DNA of 64,000 nucleotides from Basidiobolus meristosporus CBS 931.73 (taxonomy: Eukaryota > Basidiobolomycota > Basidiobolomycetes > Basidiobolales > Basidiobolaceae): the NCBI GenBank assembly GCA_002104905.1, contig MCFE01000035.1, forward strand, positions 1-64,000, in the 5' to 3' direction. The notes under the pieces are model-generated. The model was not told the DNA's origin and did not search any database. It saw only the letters and a list, made by a program, of their open reading frames with translations. Below, in pieces: positions 19,470-29,129 of the stretch (positions within the stretch are counted from its first letter, which is position 1; the number at the start of each line of letters is the position of its first letter). Made by a program: the position numbers and the translations under genes.

Positions 19470-20610
19470 ATGAGTTCTTCATGCGTTGAGATTCGCTTGC
19501 CAGAGAATCACTTGATACTGAACGGGGCGCGTTCCGAATCTGCCGGCTGCGTGTTGAGAGGCTCCTTGGTTCTCAACTTTCCCGGGAGTCGCAGGGTCAA
19601 AAAGATCTGGCTGAATTTCTCCGGCCAGGCCCAGTTGTCTTGGAATGAAGGTAAACCCCGCTCTCTTCTTCCGCCTGCCCCTCGAGCCCCCACTCACCCA
19701 TGATCCCTCCCTTTTCCCAGGACAATACGTGCATCGCGCACACAACGTCAAACGCATCATCGTGGACCACACCTGGACCTTCCTCGATGTCGGGAAGAAG
19801 TCCAGGACTCTCGCCAGCGGCCAGCACGTCTTCGACTTCGAGCTCCCCCTAAGCGGGGACATCCCAGAAACCGTGAGAACGGAGCATGGCGCTATTGAGT
19901 ACCTACTTACCGCACACGTGGAACGCCCCCGGTTCCGCACGAATTACTATTCCACGAGGAGCGTCTTCATCAAGCGACAGGTCTCCTCGATGGCCACCGA
20001 GTTGATGCAGTCGGTGGTGATCTCGGACCTGTGGGAGGACAAGCTTGCTTACGAATTCAGTGTTCCTTATCGAGCCTTTGGCGAGGGGGAGTCCATCACG
20101 GTCGGATTTAGACTTCACCCGTTGGTGGAAGGGCTGCAGGTGGAGCGGGTTAGCTGCTCCCTGAAAGAGTATGTTCGATACGAATCGAACGGCACGAACT
20201 CCCACCGGGTCCATTCGCATCAGATCTGCTTCGACGAGGACTTCCGGCCCCGCCGCATCACCGAGCTGGTCGAGAAGCAGACCACCTTGGTGGTGCCCAA
20301 GGCTTTGGAGATGATCCAGTACGACTGCGAGACGGATTTGATTCAGATCAAGCATAAGCTCAAGGCACAGATCGAGGTGGTGGAGCCCAATGGCACCCTC
20401 ACCAAGATCCTGGCCGCCATCCCCATTCTGATCATCCCTGGGTCCCTGGAGGAGGCGCTTGATTGTTTACCCAAGTATGAGCTGGGCATCCCCCTGCCCA
20501 GCTACGAGAGCGTTGTTCCGCGCCTCCGCCTTCAGCTACCCTCGGTGCTGCCGCCAGCCTACGAGCCATCCCACGTACCCGCCATCCCCCGATCCATTAC
20601 CTCCTACTAG
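19470..20610 (+). CDS. Arrestin-related trafficking adaptor (ART/ARRDC type), 2 exons
   Basis: Exons are 19470-19650 and 19721-20610 (70-nt intron, GTAAAC to TTTCCCAG); the product is 356 aa. Alpha-arrestins bind plasma-membrane transporters and recruit the Nedd4/Rsp5 ubiquitin ligase for endocytosis. The N-terminal arrestin fold is visible from EIRLPENHLILNG through GQYVHRAHNV, FDFELPLSGDIPETV and EHGAIEYLLTAHVERP. The C-terminal fold follows at residues of about 165-310 (GEGESITVGFRLHPLVEGLQV, VQL/IEVV strands). The C-terminal tail contains PPAY, a perfect PPxY WW-binding motif, preceded by LPSY, a variant LPxY motif. It is convergent with GID4, another ubiquitin-ligase factor, but adjacency alone does not show a joint role. 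Confidence 0.92.
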
Positions 20611-21007
20611 CATTTCACAACCCACCGCCGGTCGATCCATCCCTGACCTCACCGACCACTTGTAAATTTGGGATTTCCAAATCCATGTATAAATCACCCA
20701 CCTCGAATAAAGTTCATTTTTGATCCATCGATTGGCGTTCTCGTACACTCCCCCCAGTTGGCGCAAAGATCCGGAGATTGCCCGAGCATCCCGAGGCCCC
20801 ATTCCCCCGCCTTCCGCACCGACCGATTGCCCCCGGTCGACAGGGGTGCTGTGTGCAGAGACGAAACCAGCTGCGCAAACACACCCACCGAAAAGTGCAC
20901 CGTGCTGGTGAGCCGCAGGATTTACTAATAAAACATTCTAATCATAACATCAAGGCTAGTATACATGAATGGACTCCTCTATAATACACTGCACAGGCCG
21001 CGAAACC
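20611..21007. other. Convergent 3' spacer between the arrestin gene and GID4
   Basis: Contains AATAAAG at 20706-20712 downstream of the arrestin stop, a candidate polyadenylation signal, and AATAAAAC near 20927. No gene supported. Confidence 0.5.
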
Positions 21008-21792
21008 TCAACGGAACTCGAAAGACGAGCAGGATTGGCGCGGGATGTGTTGGAGATGCAGCTGCTGGAACCATTCGGCGTTCTTGTGATAGTAGTATCC
21101 GGTGATGGTGCCGGTGGAGAGCTGGAAGCAGATGTAATAGAAGCCCTCGAAGCTGGCCCCGTTGACCGTGTGGACGCGGTGGTCGGGGATCAGGAATTGC
21201 TCCTTCCACCGCATGAAGATGAAGTCGGTGTTCTTGATGCTGTAATTGAAGTGATCCTGGTTGAACCGCTTGGAATATTCCTTGAACGCTGGGAATTTGA
21301 GCTACATGGGGAACTCGGTTAGTCGAAGCGCCGATCGGCTGGCCGCGAGGTAGGCACCTACCCAGTGTTGTTTGTCGATCATCTCGTCCACCTCCCATTT
21401 GCGAGTGAGAAAGGAGTATTTGGGGCCGATGATTTCGGCATCGAAGAAGGTGGTCAGCTCGGGGTAGTCGTCGGTCAATCCATGGATGTGCAGATATCCA
21501 CATAGGTAGGAATCATCGAGATTGACATGCTGATTGGGGGAGGTTAGTTGACGGGATGGCTTGGAGCTAGATTGGCCGGACTAACCTGGATATCTACACT
21601 AACTTGGTAGCTGTATCTCCCACTCTTCTGCTCCCCTTTAAATTGACTTCCCGAATAGAGAGAGCAGGTCGAGGTTGGGGTAAGCCGCATTAGGTCGAGT
21701 TGCACCGGCTTGTCATGTCTCTCCTTGGGCTCCTCGTGATTCGGATTACTCTTTCGAGCCGAGTTGTTGGAAGGGGTCGATGTGACGGGCAT
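21008..21792 (-). CDS. GID4: GID/CTLH E3 ligase substrate receptor GID4 (Vid24), 3 exons
   Basis: Exons on the minus strand are 21792-21586, 21529-21362 and 21301-21008; together 669 nt, 222 aa. Gid4 recognises Pro/N-degrons, such as those of gluconeogenic enzymes in yeast, for the GID ubiquitin ligase. The conserved beta-barrel is visible: [90 protein letters not shown] and [20 protein letters not shown], ending just after the [13 protein letters not shown] tail. The N-terminal extension is only about 45 residues and is disordered. It is shorter than yeast Gid4 but covers the whole fold. Introns have GTTAGT and GTAGGT donors. Confidence 0.96.
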
Positions 21793-23033
21793 GCTGGAGA
21801 TGTGATGTGTGGTTTGCCATGGGTTGCCAGGCCACTTTATATGGTCCCGGTTAGATTGGACGCTTCCCAATGAAAGTGAAGTCAAGTATTCTGGAAAGGC
21901 GACATGGATCTGGATGAGTCCCTTCGAGGAAATTTCCAATCGGCCCTTCGGTCGCGGCCGCCCATTGGTGAGGATGGATTGAGGACCGGGGGTTGATTGG
22001 CGAGCGGGGCATCGGTAAACCAACTAAGCCAAGACCTTTGGAAGGGTCCATACCGCAATCCATCTTCTTTCCTACGTCATGGTCGTTTCATAGGAGGGCC
22101 CACAAACCGCCGTGATTTACGATCGACGGTTCGAAGGCGGATTGGCGCTTGGTGGGTCCCTTGCTTACCTAACGACCAAACATTGATCCAGGTTCCCCCC
22201 CCCCCCCAAGAACTTGGCATGGAATGGTTAGTGGGCCCGTACGGTTTCAGTAACTGCGTTGGTAATTCGGTGCATGGACCTTGGCTGGTGACGAGATGAT
22301 CAGTTACCACGACGTTCGACGGATTGTTTCCACTTCCTAGCCATGCTGCCGATCGTAATCCCCTGGCTTGGTAAGCTATCTGGATGCTGGCGATTCATCC
22401 AAGCGCCAGCCTACCCCGCAATTGTTGTCAGGTCAAAGCGTACCTGATGCTGAGGGATTTCCCTTTTCTCATGGGTCTGGCTCTGGCTCCGGCTCCGGCT
22501 CCAACTATCCAGGATCCCGGGGAGTATTACCAGAGGCCATGATGTGATTCCCTTGCTTCGGGCTCATCAGAAGTTGAGAGCAGGCTGCGCACCTGGATGA
22601 ACTGATCCAAGTCACGGTCCTCTGATGGATGTACGGATCATGCCCTGCGAACAGTATTGCTGACGTGGCTGCTGGTTGGCATTCCTTCTGGATGTTCTGT
22701 CCACTTCCACGCAAGTGAAAATCTCTGGGTGGCTCCTGTCAATAAGCTGGCACACCATTGGCATCCCATGTTCCAGATGAGAGGATACCGCCAAACGATC
22801 AAGCAATCACACTAAGCTTGTGTTGGTTGAAACTGTCTGTTGTAAATACTTGATTTACACTATTTAAATTGGTGCTGTCTTGGAGGCTCCTACAAGTTCT
22901 CACCTTGTCCAGTGTACTCCAAGCTTGACCCAGCATTCCCCATGGCCTCTACAAAGCCCTTCTTGTCATTCATCTTACTACCACATCCCTAACGTATTAC
23001 ACACACATGGTGAACTCAGGGAACTTGACAAGT
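21793..23033. other. Gene-island edge, no gene recognised
   Basis: No family-like frame was seen. It contains a run of 13 C at about 22195-22207 and a short GGCTCC/GGCTCT microsatellite at about 22480-22502. Base composition shifts to AT-rich transposon sequence just beyond. Confidence 0.45.
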
Positions 23034-23365
23034 GAATCCCCATGAGAAATCTCAAACTTGGAACTCATCTGATAATCTGCTGGCATTTGGCTGATATTCC
23101 GGTGGTATTTTGCTGCCATTCAGCTGGCGCTTTTCCTTCGGATTTTTTGTTGCGATTCATCGTGGAAGCAGTAGGCAGCTGATCACCGAACTTGATATGA
23201 GTTCTGGTCAGCCTAGTCTCCTCCTAGAAAATTCCCCTGCTTGTCTGCCAAATAGCCTGTGCCTGATATATTGGGAGTTGTCCGTTTAGAGAACTTGGAA
23301 TTTGGCTGATATTGTGATGGTATTCTGCTGGCTTTCTGTGAATCTTGTTCCTCAACCCTCCCAGC
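23034..23365 (+). repeat. Family C interspersed repeat, copy 2
   Basis: Begins CCCATGAGAAATCTCAAAC and parallels 3828-4115 block by block. It adds an internal stretch with repeated GCTGGCATTTGGCTGATATTCC-like motifs. No coding capacity. Confidence 0.6.
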
Positions 23366-23623
23366 ACTTGAAGCAATCTGAGACCTCCCCATACAATGCC
23401 GTGTTGAAAATGTTTGGACAACATCTATATATTCACAGAACTTGATCCCTTAGATCAGAGCTCACAGATCTTAGGGAATTCCGTCCAAGTTTCTTGCATG
23501 GATTCACTGGGACTGTTCCACCCAAATAGCATTTATCCGGGACATTGAGGCATCTCAAGGTAGTATATATTGCGAAGATTTGTAATTGTGCAAAAATACT
23601 CACCCAACTCAGTCATCTGTATA
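23366..23623. other. Non-coding flank with the first ~55 bp of a decayed Copia LTR
   Basis: From about 23566 the sequence (GAAGATTTGTAATT, then CACCCAACTCAGTCA) resembles the first bases of the Copia LTR but breaks off where the LTR at 23624 begins. Confidence 0.4.
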
Positions 23624-23972
23624 TGTTGCAAAAACTTGTAATTCCACCTAAATATTCCCATAAGTTGGTCACTAATATCATTACCTTCAAATCCTAGAGA
23701 ATACTGACCAAATTCCTGGTTGGGATTTACTTGGAATATTTTCACCATTATATCTGGTACCCATTACATTAAACTTGCATAGGTTGTCCAAACAGCTCCA
23801 AAATTTGCACATATGCTCCTGGGACCTTCCTAAGCCAATTCAATGTGTTTGCTATGCCAAGACCATGTAAAAGTATAAATACTACTTTTACATTCAATAA
23901 ATCATTAAGTGAAAGTCAAATAATCTACTTGTTCTCCCAATCACTTCCAATATCTCCAAGACTCTTACAACA
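23624..23972 (+). repeat. 5' LTR of Copia copy 0
   Basis: 349 bp, TGTTGCAAAA...CTTACAACA, followed directly by the primer-binding site GGTTATGAGCCCC. Confidence 0.85.
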
Positions 23973-24444
23973 GGTTATGAGCCCCAAGCTGTCACTCTCT
24001 GCAACATCTACTACTGCTATCATTGGACATTTTCCCTCTGCTGAAAAGTTGGATGGATCTAACTACCAAGTGTGGAAGGTGAAGATGAAGATGCTGCTAC
24101 AAGAAAGAGGCCTTTGGGATATTGTCATGAGCAAAGAACACCCTTCTAAAAACATGGGAGTGGTAGCCTTAAAGTACCAGAAGAAAGAACAAAGTGCCTT
24201 TAACTGCATTTGCCTCAATGTTAAAGACAATTTGCTAATTCAATGCCCAAGAGCAAAAACAGCAAAGAATGCCAGGAAGGCATTAGAAGACACCTACCAG
24301 TCATGTTCAGCTGCTAAGAGAATGTATCTGAGACAAAAACTCTTTACTATAAAGATGCAGCCAGGAGAAGAAATGAAAAATCTAATAAACAGAATTACCC
24401 TGCTGATAGATGAAATGGAATCTGTGGGTGTACCAACTACTGAC
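23973..24444 (+). pseudogene. Copia copy 0 gag, 5' part
   Basis: Encodes the Gag N-terminal region (SAEKLDGSNYQVWKVKMKM, AFNCICLNVKDN, EEMKNLINRITLLIDEME) and is cut at VPTTD by the nested element. The reading continues at 29131 with DKDVIVTILNSL. Confidence 0.85.
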
Positions 24445-24794
24445 TGTTGTAAAAAATCGTATTTTCCACCTAAATATTCACCTAACTTAGTCACTTAGAT
24501 CATCACCTTCAAATCCTAGAGAATACTGACCAAATTCCTTGTCGGGATTTACTTAGAATATTTTCACCAAAATACCAGGTACCCAGAACATGAAAATTCT
24601 CAAAGTTGTCCAAACAGCCCCAAACTTTGCACACATGTTCTTGGGACCTTCCTTAACCTATTCTACGTGTTTGTAATGCCAAGACCATGTAAAAGTATAA
24701 ATACTACTTTTACATTCAATAAATCATTAAGTGAAAACCACATAATCTACTTGTTCTCCAAATCACTTCCAATATCTCCAAGACTCTTACAACA
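24445..24794 (+). repeat. 5' LTR of Copia copy 1
   Basis: 350 bp with TGTTGTAA...TTACAACA ends. It contains a TATA-like TATAAATACT near 24695 and AATAAAT near 24718, the probable promoter and polyadenylation region. Confidence 0.93.
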
Positions 24795-24806
24795 GGTTAT
24801 GAGCCC
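24795..24806 (+). other. Copia primer-binding site (GGTTATGAGCCC), half-tRNA type
   Basis: Abuts the 5' LTR. It is the exact complement of GGGCUCAUAACC, the anticodon-arm sequence of initiator tRNA-Met, not of a tRNA 3' end. Drosophila copia and yeast Ty5 are known to prime from a cleaved initiator tRNA-Met in this way. The ATG at 24799, in frame with gag, lies inside the site. Confidence 0.75.
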
Positions 24807-26016
24807 CGAGCTGTCACTCTTTGCAATGTCTACTACTGCTATTACTGGAATTTTTCCCTCTGCTGAAAAGTTGGATGGATCTAACTACCAAGTGTGGAAG
24901 GTGAAGATGAAGATGCTGCTGCAAGAAAGAGGCCTTTGGGATATTGTCATGGGAGAAGAATGCCCTCCTAAAAACGTGGGAGAGGAAGCCTTAAAGTACC
25001 AGAAGAAAGAACAAAGTGCCTTTAACTGCATTTGCCTTAATGTCAAGGACAAATTGCTAATTCAATGCTCAAGAGCACAAACGGCAAAGAATGCCTGGAA
25101 GGCATTAGAAGACACCTACCAGTCATGTTCAGCTGCCAAGAAAATGTATCTGAGAAGAAAATTCTTTACTACAAAGATGCTGCCAGGAGAAGAAATGAAA
25201 AATCTAATTAACAGAATTACCCTGCTGGTAGATGAGATGGAATCTGTGGGCATACCAACTACTGATGAGGATGTGATAGTTACCATCCTGAATAGCCTGA
25301 CAGACGAGTTTCAGGGCCTTGTATCAGCCCTAGAGTCCAGAACTGAAGATCTGACCTTAAATTACGTATATGGAAGGCTCCTGGATGAAGAATTAAGAAA
25401 ATCAAGCGCCAATAAGAAGGAAGAAGAAAATGCTTTAATAAGCAATGATAACCAACAAAGGAGGTACCCAAGACCCTACAAATGCAACAGCAACCTATTT
25501 TGCAACTACTGCAAAAGGAAAGGACACACATCAGACCGGTGTCTCAAAAAGAGAGATTATCAGCAAAAGAAGCCTGAATATGGAAATGCTGCAACAACTG
25601 AAGATAGACAATTCATATCTGCACTAAATATGACCACAATCAAGGATTCTCAGACGTGGTATATTGACTCTGGAGCTTCTCAACACTTTACACACCAAAA
25701 AGAACTTTTTACCCAATATCAAGAAATTCCAATTAAGAAGGTTTTCATGGGTGACAATAGAACACTTGATGCAGTGGGAGAAGGAACTATCCAAGTAAAC
25801 CTTAGAAGCAGTGAAGGAAGCCATACACTGACCTTTAAAGAAGTACTCTATGTACCAGAAATAGCCAAGAACCTACTCTCTGTAAGCAAGGCCACAGCAG
25901 AAGGACTCAGTTTCAGTTTTGACAATTCTGGATGCAGGATCACTGATCAAAATGGTGCTCATATTGCTTTGAGCAGCAGAGATCAGAATCTATTCAAGTT
26001 GACTTATATTCCATGA
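24799..26016 (+). pseudogene. Copia copy 1 Gag and protease region
   Basis: Open from the ATG inside the primer-binding site to TGA at 26014-26016, 405 codons. It contains the Gag core (LDGSNYQVWKVKMKM), the zinc knuckle CNYCKRKGHTSDRC (CCHC), then the aspartic protease with active site DSGAS and the following GEGTIQV and NLLSVSKA strands. The alternative first Met is at 24829 (MSTTAITG). The TGA replaces the Ser codon TCA found in the copies at 35829 and 39706. The same TGA occurs in copy 0. Confidence 0.88.
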
Positions 26017-26019
26017 TAT

Positions 26020-26694
26020 TTGGAAGCCAATATAAGTAACTCAAATGAAGAAACACAAATGCTTTGGCACAGGAGATTTGGGCACATCAATTTTGAGTAT
26101 TTGTGCAAAATGATCACAGATCAGCTAATTTCTAGAGTAAAAATTGATCCCCCAGCCAATTTAGAGCACTGTGAAGCCTGCACATATGGGAAACAAGCCA
26201 GACAACTGTTCAAGAGCTCTGGGTTAATCAAAACTAAGAAAAAATTGGATTCAATTCACTCAGATCTGTGTGGACCTATGCAAAACTTATCCTTAGGAAG
26301 GATGAAGTATTTAATCACTTTTATTGATGATTATACAAGATACACATGGGTCTACTTCATGGAGAGAAAGGAAGATGCTCTGTCTAAGTTCAGGGAGTTT
26401 AAAGCCATGGTGGAGAGAGAAACTGGTGAAAAAATCAAGAAAATACGCTCTGACAATGGTGGAGAATATACCTCAAAACTCTTCATCCACTTCTGCAAAA
26501 TTCATGTGATAAAGCAAGAGACTACTGTACCATACTCCCCACAGCAAAATGGAGTAGCAGAATGTGCCAACAGATCAATAATTGATATGGCAAGATCTAT
26601 GATCCATGATCAACAATTATCCTATGATTTTTGGGTGGAATCAGTTGCCACTGCTGATTTCTTAAAAATAGGAGTTATAACAGATAATTTGTGA
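26020..26694 (+). pseudogene. Copia copy 1 integrase, 5' part
   Basis: Starts just after the TGA. It shows the HHCC zinc-binding region (HRRFGHI, then CEACTYGK) and the DDE core (DLCGPM, TFIDDYTRYTWVYF, SDNGGEYTS, PYSPQQNGVAE). The frame is lost near 26684, where one base is absent relative to 30550 in copy 0 (ACAGATAATT versus ACAGAATAATT). Integrase C-terminal sequence continues in another frame to a TAG at 27110-27112. Confidence 0.88.
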
Positions 26695-26830
26695 TTCTAC
26701 TCTGTTTGAAGCATGGTTTGGATCCAGACCAAGTACAGAACATCTAAGAATATTTGGGTGTACAGCATATGCCAAGAAACTGCCCAGAAATCAGTCAAAA
26801 TTTGAGCCAAAAAGTGTAAAATGCATATTT

Positions 26831-27112
26831 TTGGGCTACTGCAATGAGAGCAAAGCATACAGACTCTACAATACCAAAGCAAAGAAGCTAATCAAGTCCA
26901 GGGATGTGTTGTTTGATGAGAATTCAAAATTTTCACAAAAAATGACATCAGATGATGACAAAAATCCGATCACAAATCCACCAATTGTCAGGATTGAATC
27001 AGAGCAAAACAATGAGAACTTTTTCACTCCAGAGGACTCTACAACTGTGGTTCAGCCTGAATCAGTGCCCAGTGATATTCCAGAAGTGATCATTTCAGTA
27101 TCAAATGCCTAG
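26831..27112 (+). pseudogene. Copia copy 1 integrase C-terminus and linker
   Basis: Continues the polyprotein after the 1-base deletion (GYCNESKAYRLYNTKAKKLI, then an acidic linker) and ends at TAG 27110-27112. The minus-strand copy at 39706 has CAG at that position. Copy 0 has the same TAG at 30979-30981. Confidence 0.8.
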
Positions 27113-27256
27113 AGATTCAATCAGACAAGAAATAGCCCAAATTACTATATCAATGAGGGTACAAACTTAGCCTATGCCTATTCAGTCCATATTGATGAAC
27201 CCCAGACTATAAAAGAGGCCCTAAATAGCCCTCAGACCAAGTTCTGGAGATCTGCA

Positions 27257-28768
27257 ATGACTGAGGAATATCAGGCTCTGATGGAAAATCAAACTTGGGA
27301 CTTAGTCAAATTACCAATCAACCATAAATCAATTGGATGCAGATGGGTCCTCAAGACAAAATTCAAGGCTGATGGTACAATTGAAAGATACAAAGCAAGA
27401 CTTGTAGCCAAAGGATACTCTCAAACAAAAGGACTTAACTATACTGAGACCTTTGCACCGGTAGCCAAGTTTAATTCCATCAGATTAGTATTGGCTATTG
27501 CAGCAAAATATAAGTTTTTTATTCATCAAATGGATGTAAAAACTGCATTTTTGAATGGAGAACCTGATGAGGACATGTATATGGACCAGCCTGATGGGTT
27601 TGTTGACCAAGATAACCGCCATTTGGTCTGCAGGCTTAAAAAGTCACTATATGGTCTCAAACAATCACCAAGAGCCTGGAATTGCAAGATAGATTCTTAT
27701 TTGGAATCTTTGAGTTTCAAAAGGAGTAATGCTGACTATAGTATATACTATAAGCCAGATAGAGCAAATCCAGTTCTATTAGCTCTATATGTGGATGATC
27801 TTATTATAGCCGCCAATAACCTAGAAACATTGGAAGAGACTAAATCCAGCCTATCCAAGGAGTTCAAGATGTCCGATCTAGGAGAACTTAGTTACTACTT
27901 AGGGATTAAGTTCTCCATAGACAGAAGTACCCAGACTATTACCCTAAGCCAATCCAAGTATATTCAAGATATACTAAAGAAGTACCAAATGGAAGACTGT
28001 AAACCGGCAGCTACCCCAATGGAGACAAACCTTAACTTGGTCAAAACTCAACCAAATCAAGAGAGCTTGGTGCCATCTGAAAGCCCCGACTTTCCTTATC
28101 AATCTATGGTCGGCAGTCTGATGTATATCATGCTTGGAACACGTCCAGATATCTCATATTCAGTGGGAGTTGTCAGCCAACATAATCAGAATTATGGATC
28201 TGATCATATTGCAGCAGTTAAGCGGATTTTTAGATACCTAAAAGGAACTGCTGATATCTGCTTAAGATACACTTATAAGGATTCAGAACAGGATCTTGTG
28301 GGATACTCTGATGCTGATTGGGGACAAAATTTAGAAGACAGAAGATCCACCACAGGATACACCTTTCTTTACTGTAAAGGAGCCATTTCATGGAATTCAA
28401 GAAAGCAACCAACCGTAGCACTTTCTACTACAGAGGCAGAGTATATGGCAGCCTGTGAAGCTACAAAAGAAGCAATGTGGTTAAGAAAGCTCTTTACAGA
28501 TTTAGGCCTATGTCAAAAAACGCCTATTACTTTATTTCAAGATAATCAAGGATGTATACAATTAGGTAGAAATCCAACTTTTCATGCTAGAACCAAGCAC
28601 ATAGATATTAGACATCATTTCATACGTGAAGCTATAGAGAATAACTTAGTTAGCTTAGTTTACTGTCCTACAGATGAAATGATTGCAGACATATTTACCA
28701 AACCATTAGCTAGAGACAAGTTTGAATATTTTAGGTCAAAATTAGGACTAGTCAGTATGAACATTTAG
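27257..28768 (+). pseudogene. Copia copy 1 reverse transcriptase and RNase H
   Basis: 503 codons, uninterrupted. The reverse transcriptase begins with EYQALMENQTWDLV, includes the catalytic YVDDLIIA and the family motif LYGLKQSPRAW. RNase H shows YSDADWGQ, STTGYTFL, STTEAEYMA and the C-terminal HIDIRHHFIRE. The stop at 28766-28768 is 11 bp before the 3' LTR, next to the polypurine tract. Confidence 0.9.
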
Positions 28769-28770
28769 CT

Positions 28771-28779
28771 GAGTGGGAG
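28771..28779 (+). other. Polypurine tract of Copia copy 1
   Basis: GAGTGGGAG directly before the 3' LTR. The same motif precedes the 3' LTRs of copy 0 and, in reverse complement, of the copies at 39706 and 52009. Confidence 0.75.
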
Positions 28780-29129
28780 TGTTGTAAAAAATCGTATTTT
28801 CCACCTAAATATTCACCCAACTTAGTCACTTAGATCATCACCTTCAAATCCTAGAGAATACTGACCAAATTCCTTGTCGGGATTTACTTAGAATATTTTC
28901 ACCAAAATACCAGGTACCCAGAACATGAAAATTCTCAAAGTTGTCCAAACAGCCCCAAACTTTGCACACATGTTCTTGGGACCTTCCTTAACCTATTCTA
29001 CGTGTTTGTAATGCCAAGACCATGTAAAAGTATAAATACTACTTTTACATTCAATAAATCATTAAGTGAAAACCACATAATCTACTTGTTCTCCAAATCA
29101 CTTCCAATATCTCCAAGACTCTTACAACA
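28780..29129 (+). repeat. 3' LTR of Copia copy 1
   Basis: 350 bp, almost identical to 24445-24794, followed by the target duplication CTGAC. Confidence 0.93.

Larger units (their letters stand above)
24445..29129 (+). mobile_element. Near-complete young Copia element (copy 1) nested in copy 0
   Basis: 4685 bp with LTRs 24445-24794 and 28780-29129, a perfect 5-bp target duplication CTGAC on both sides, a primer-binding site after the 5' LTR and a purine-rich tract before the 3' LTR. I found only one difference between the LTRs by eye, so the insertion is recent. The domain order Gag - protease - integrase - reverse transcriptase - RNase H is that of Ty1/Copia. The polyprotein frame is broken by a TGA, a 1-base deletion and a TAG. 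Confidence 0.93.

Noticed and set aside
20970-21792. Arrestin adaptor and GID4 as a functional ubiquitin-ligase cluster
   Set aside because: Both touch ubiquitin ligases, but they act with different enzymes (Rsp5/Nedd4 versus GID) and are merely convergent neighbours.
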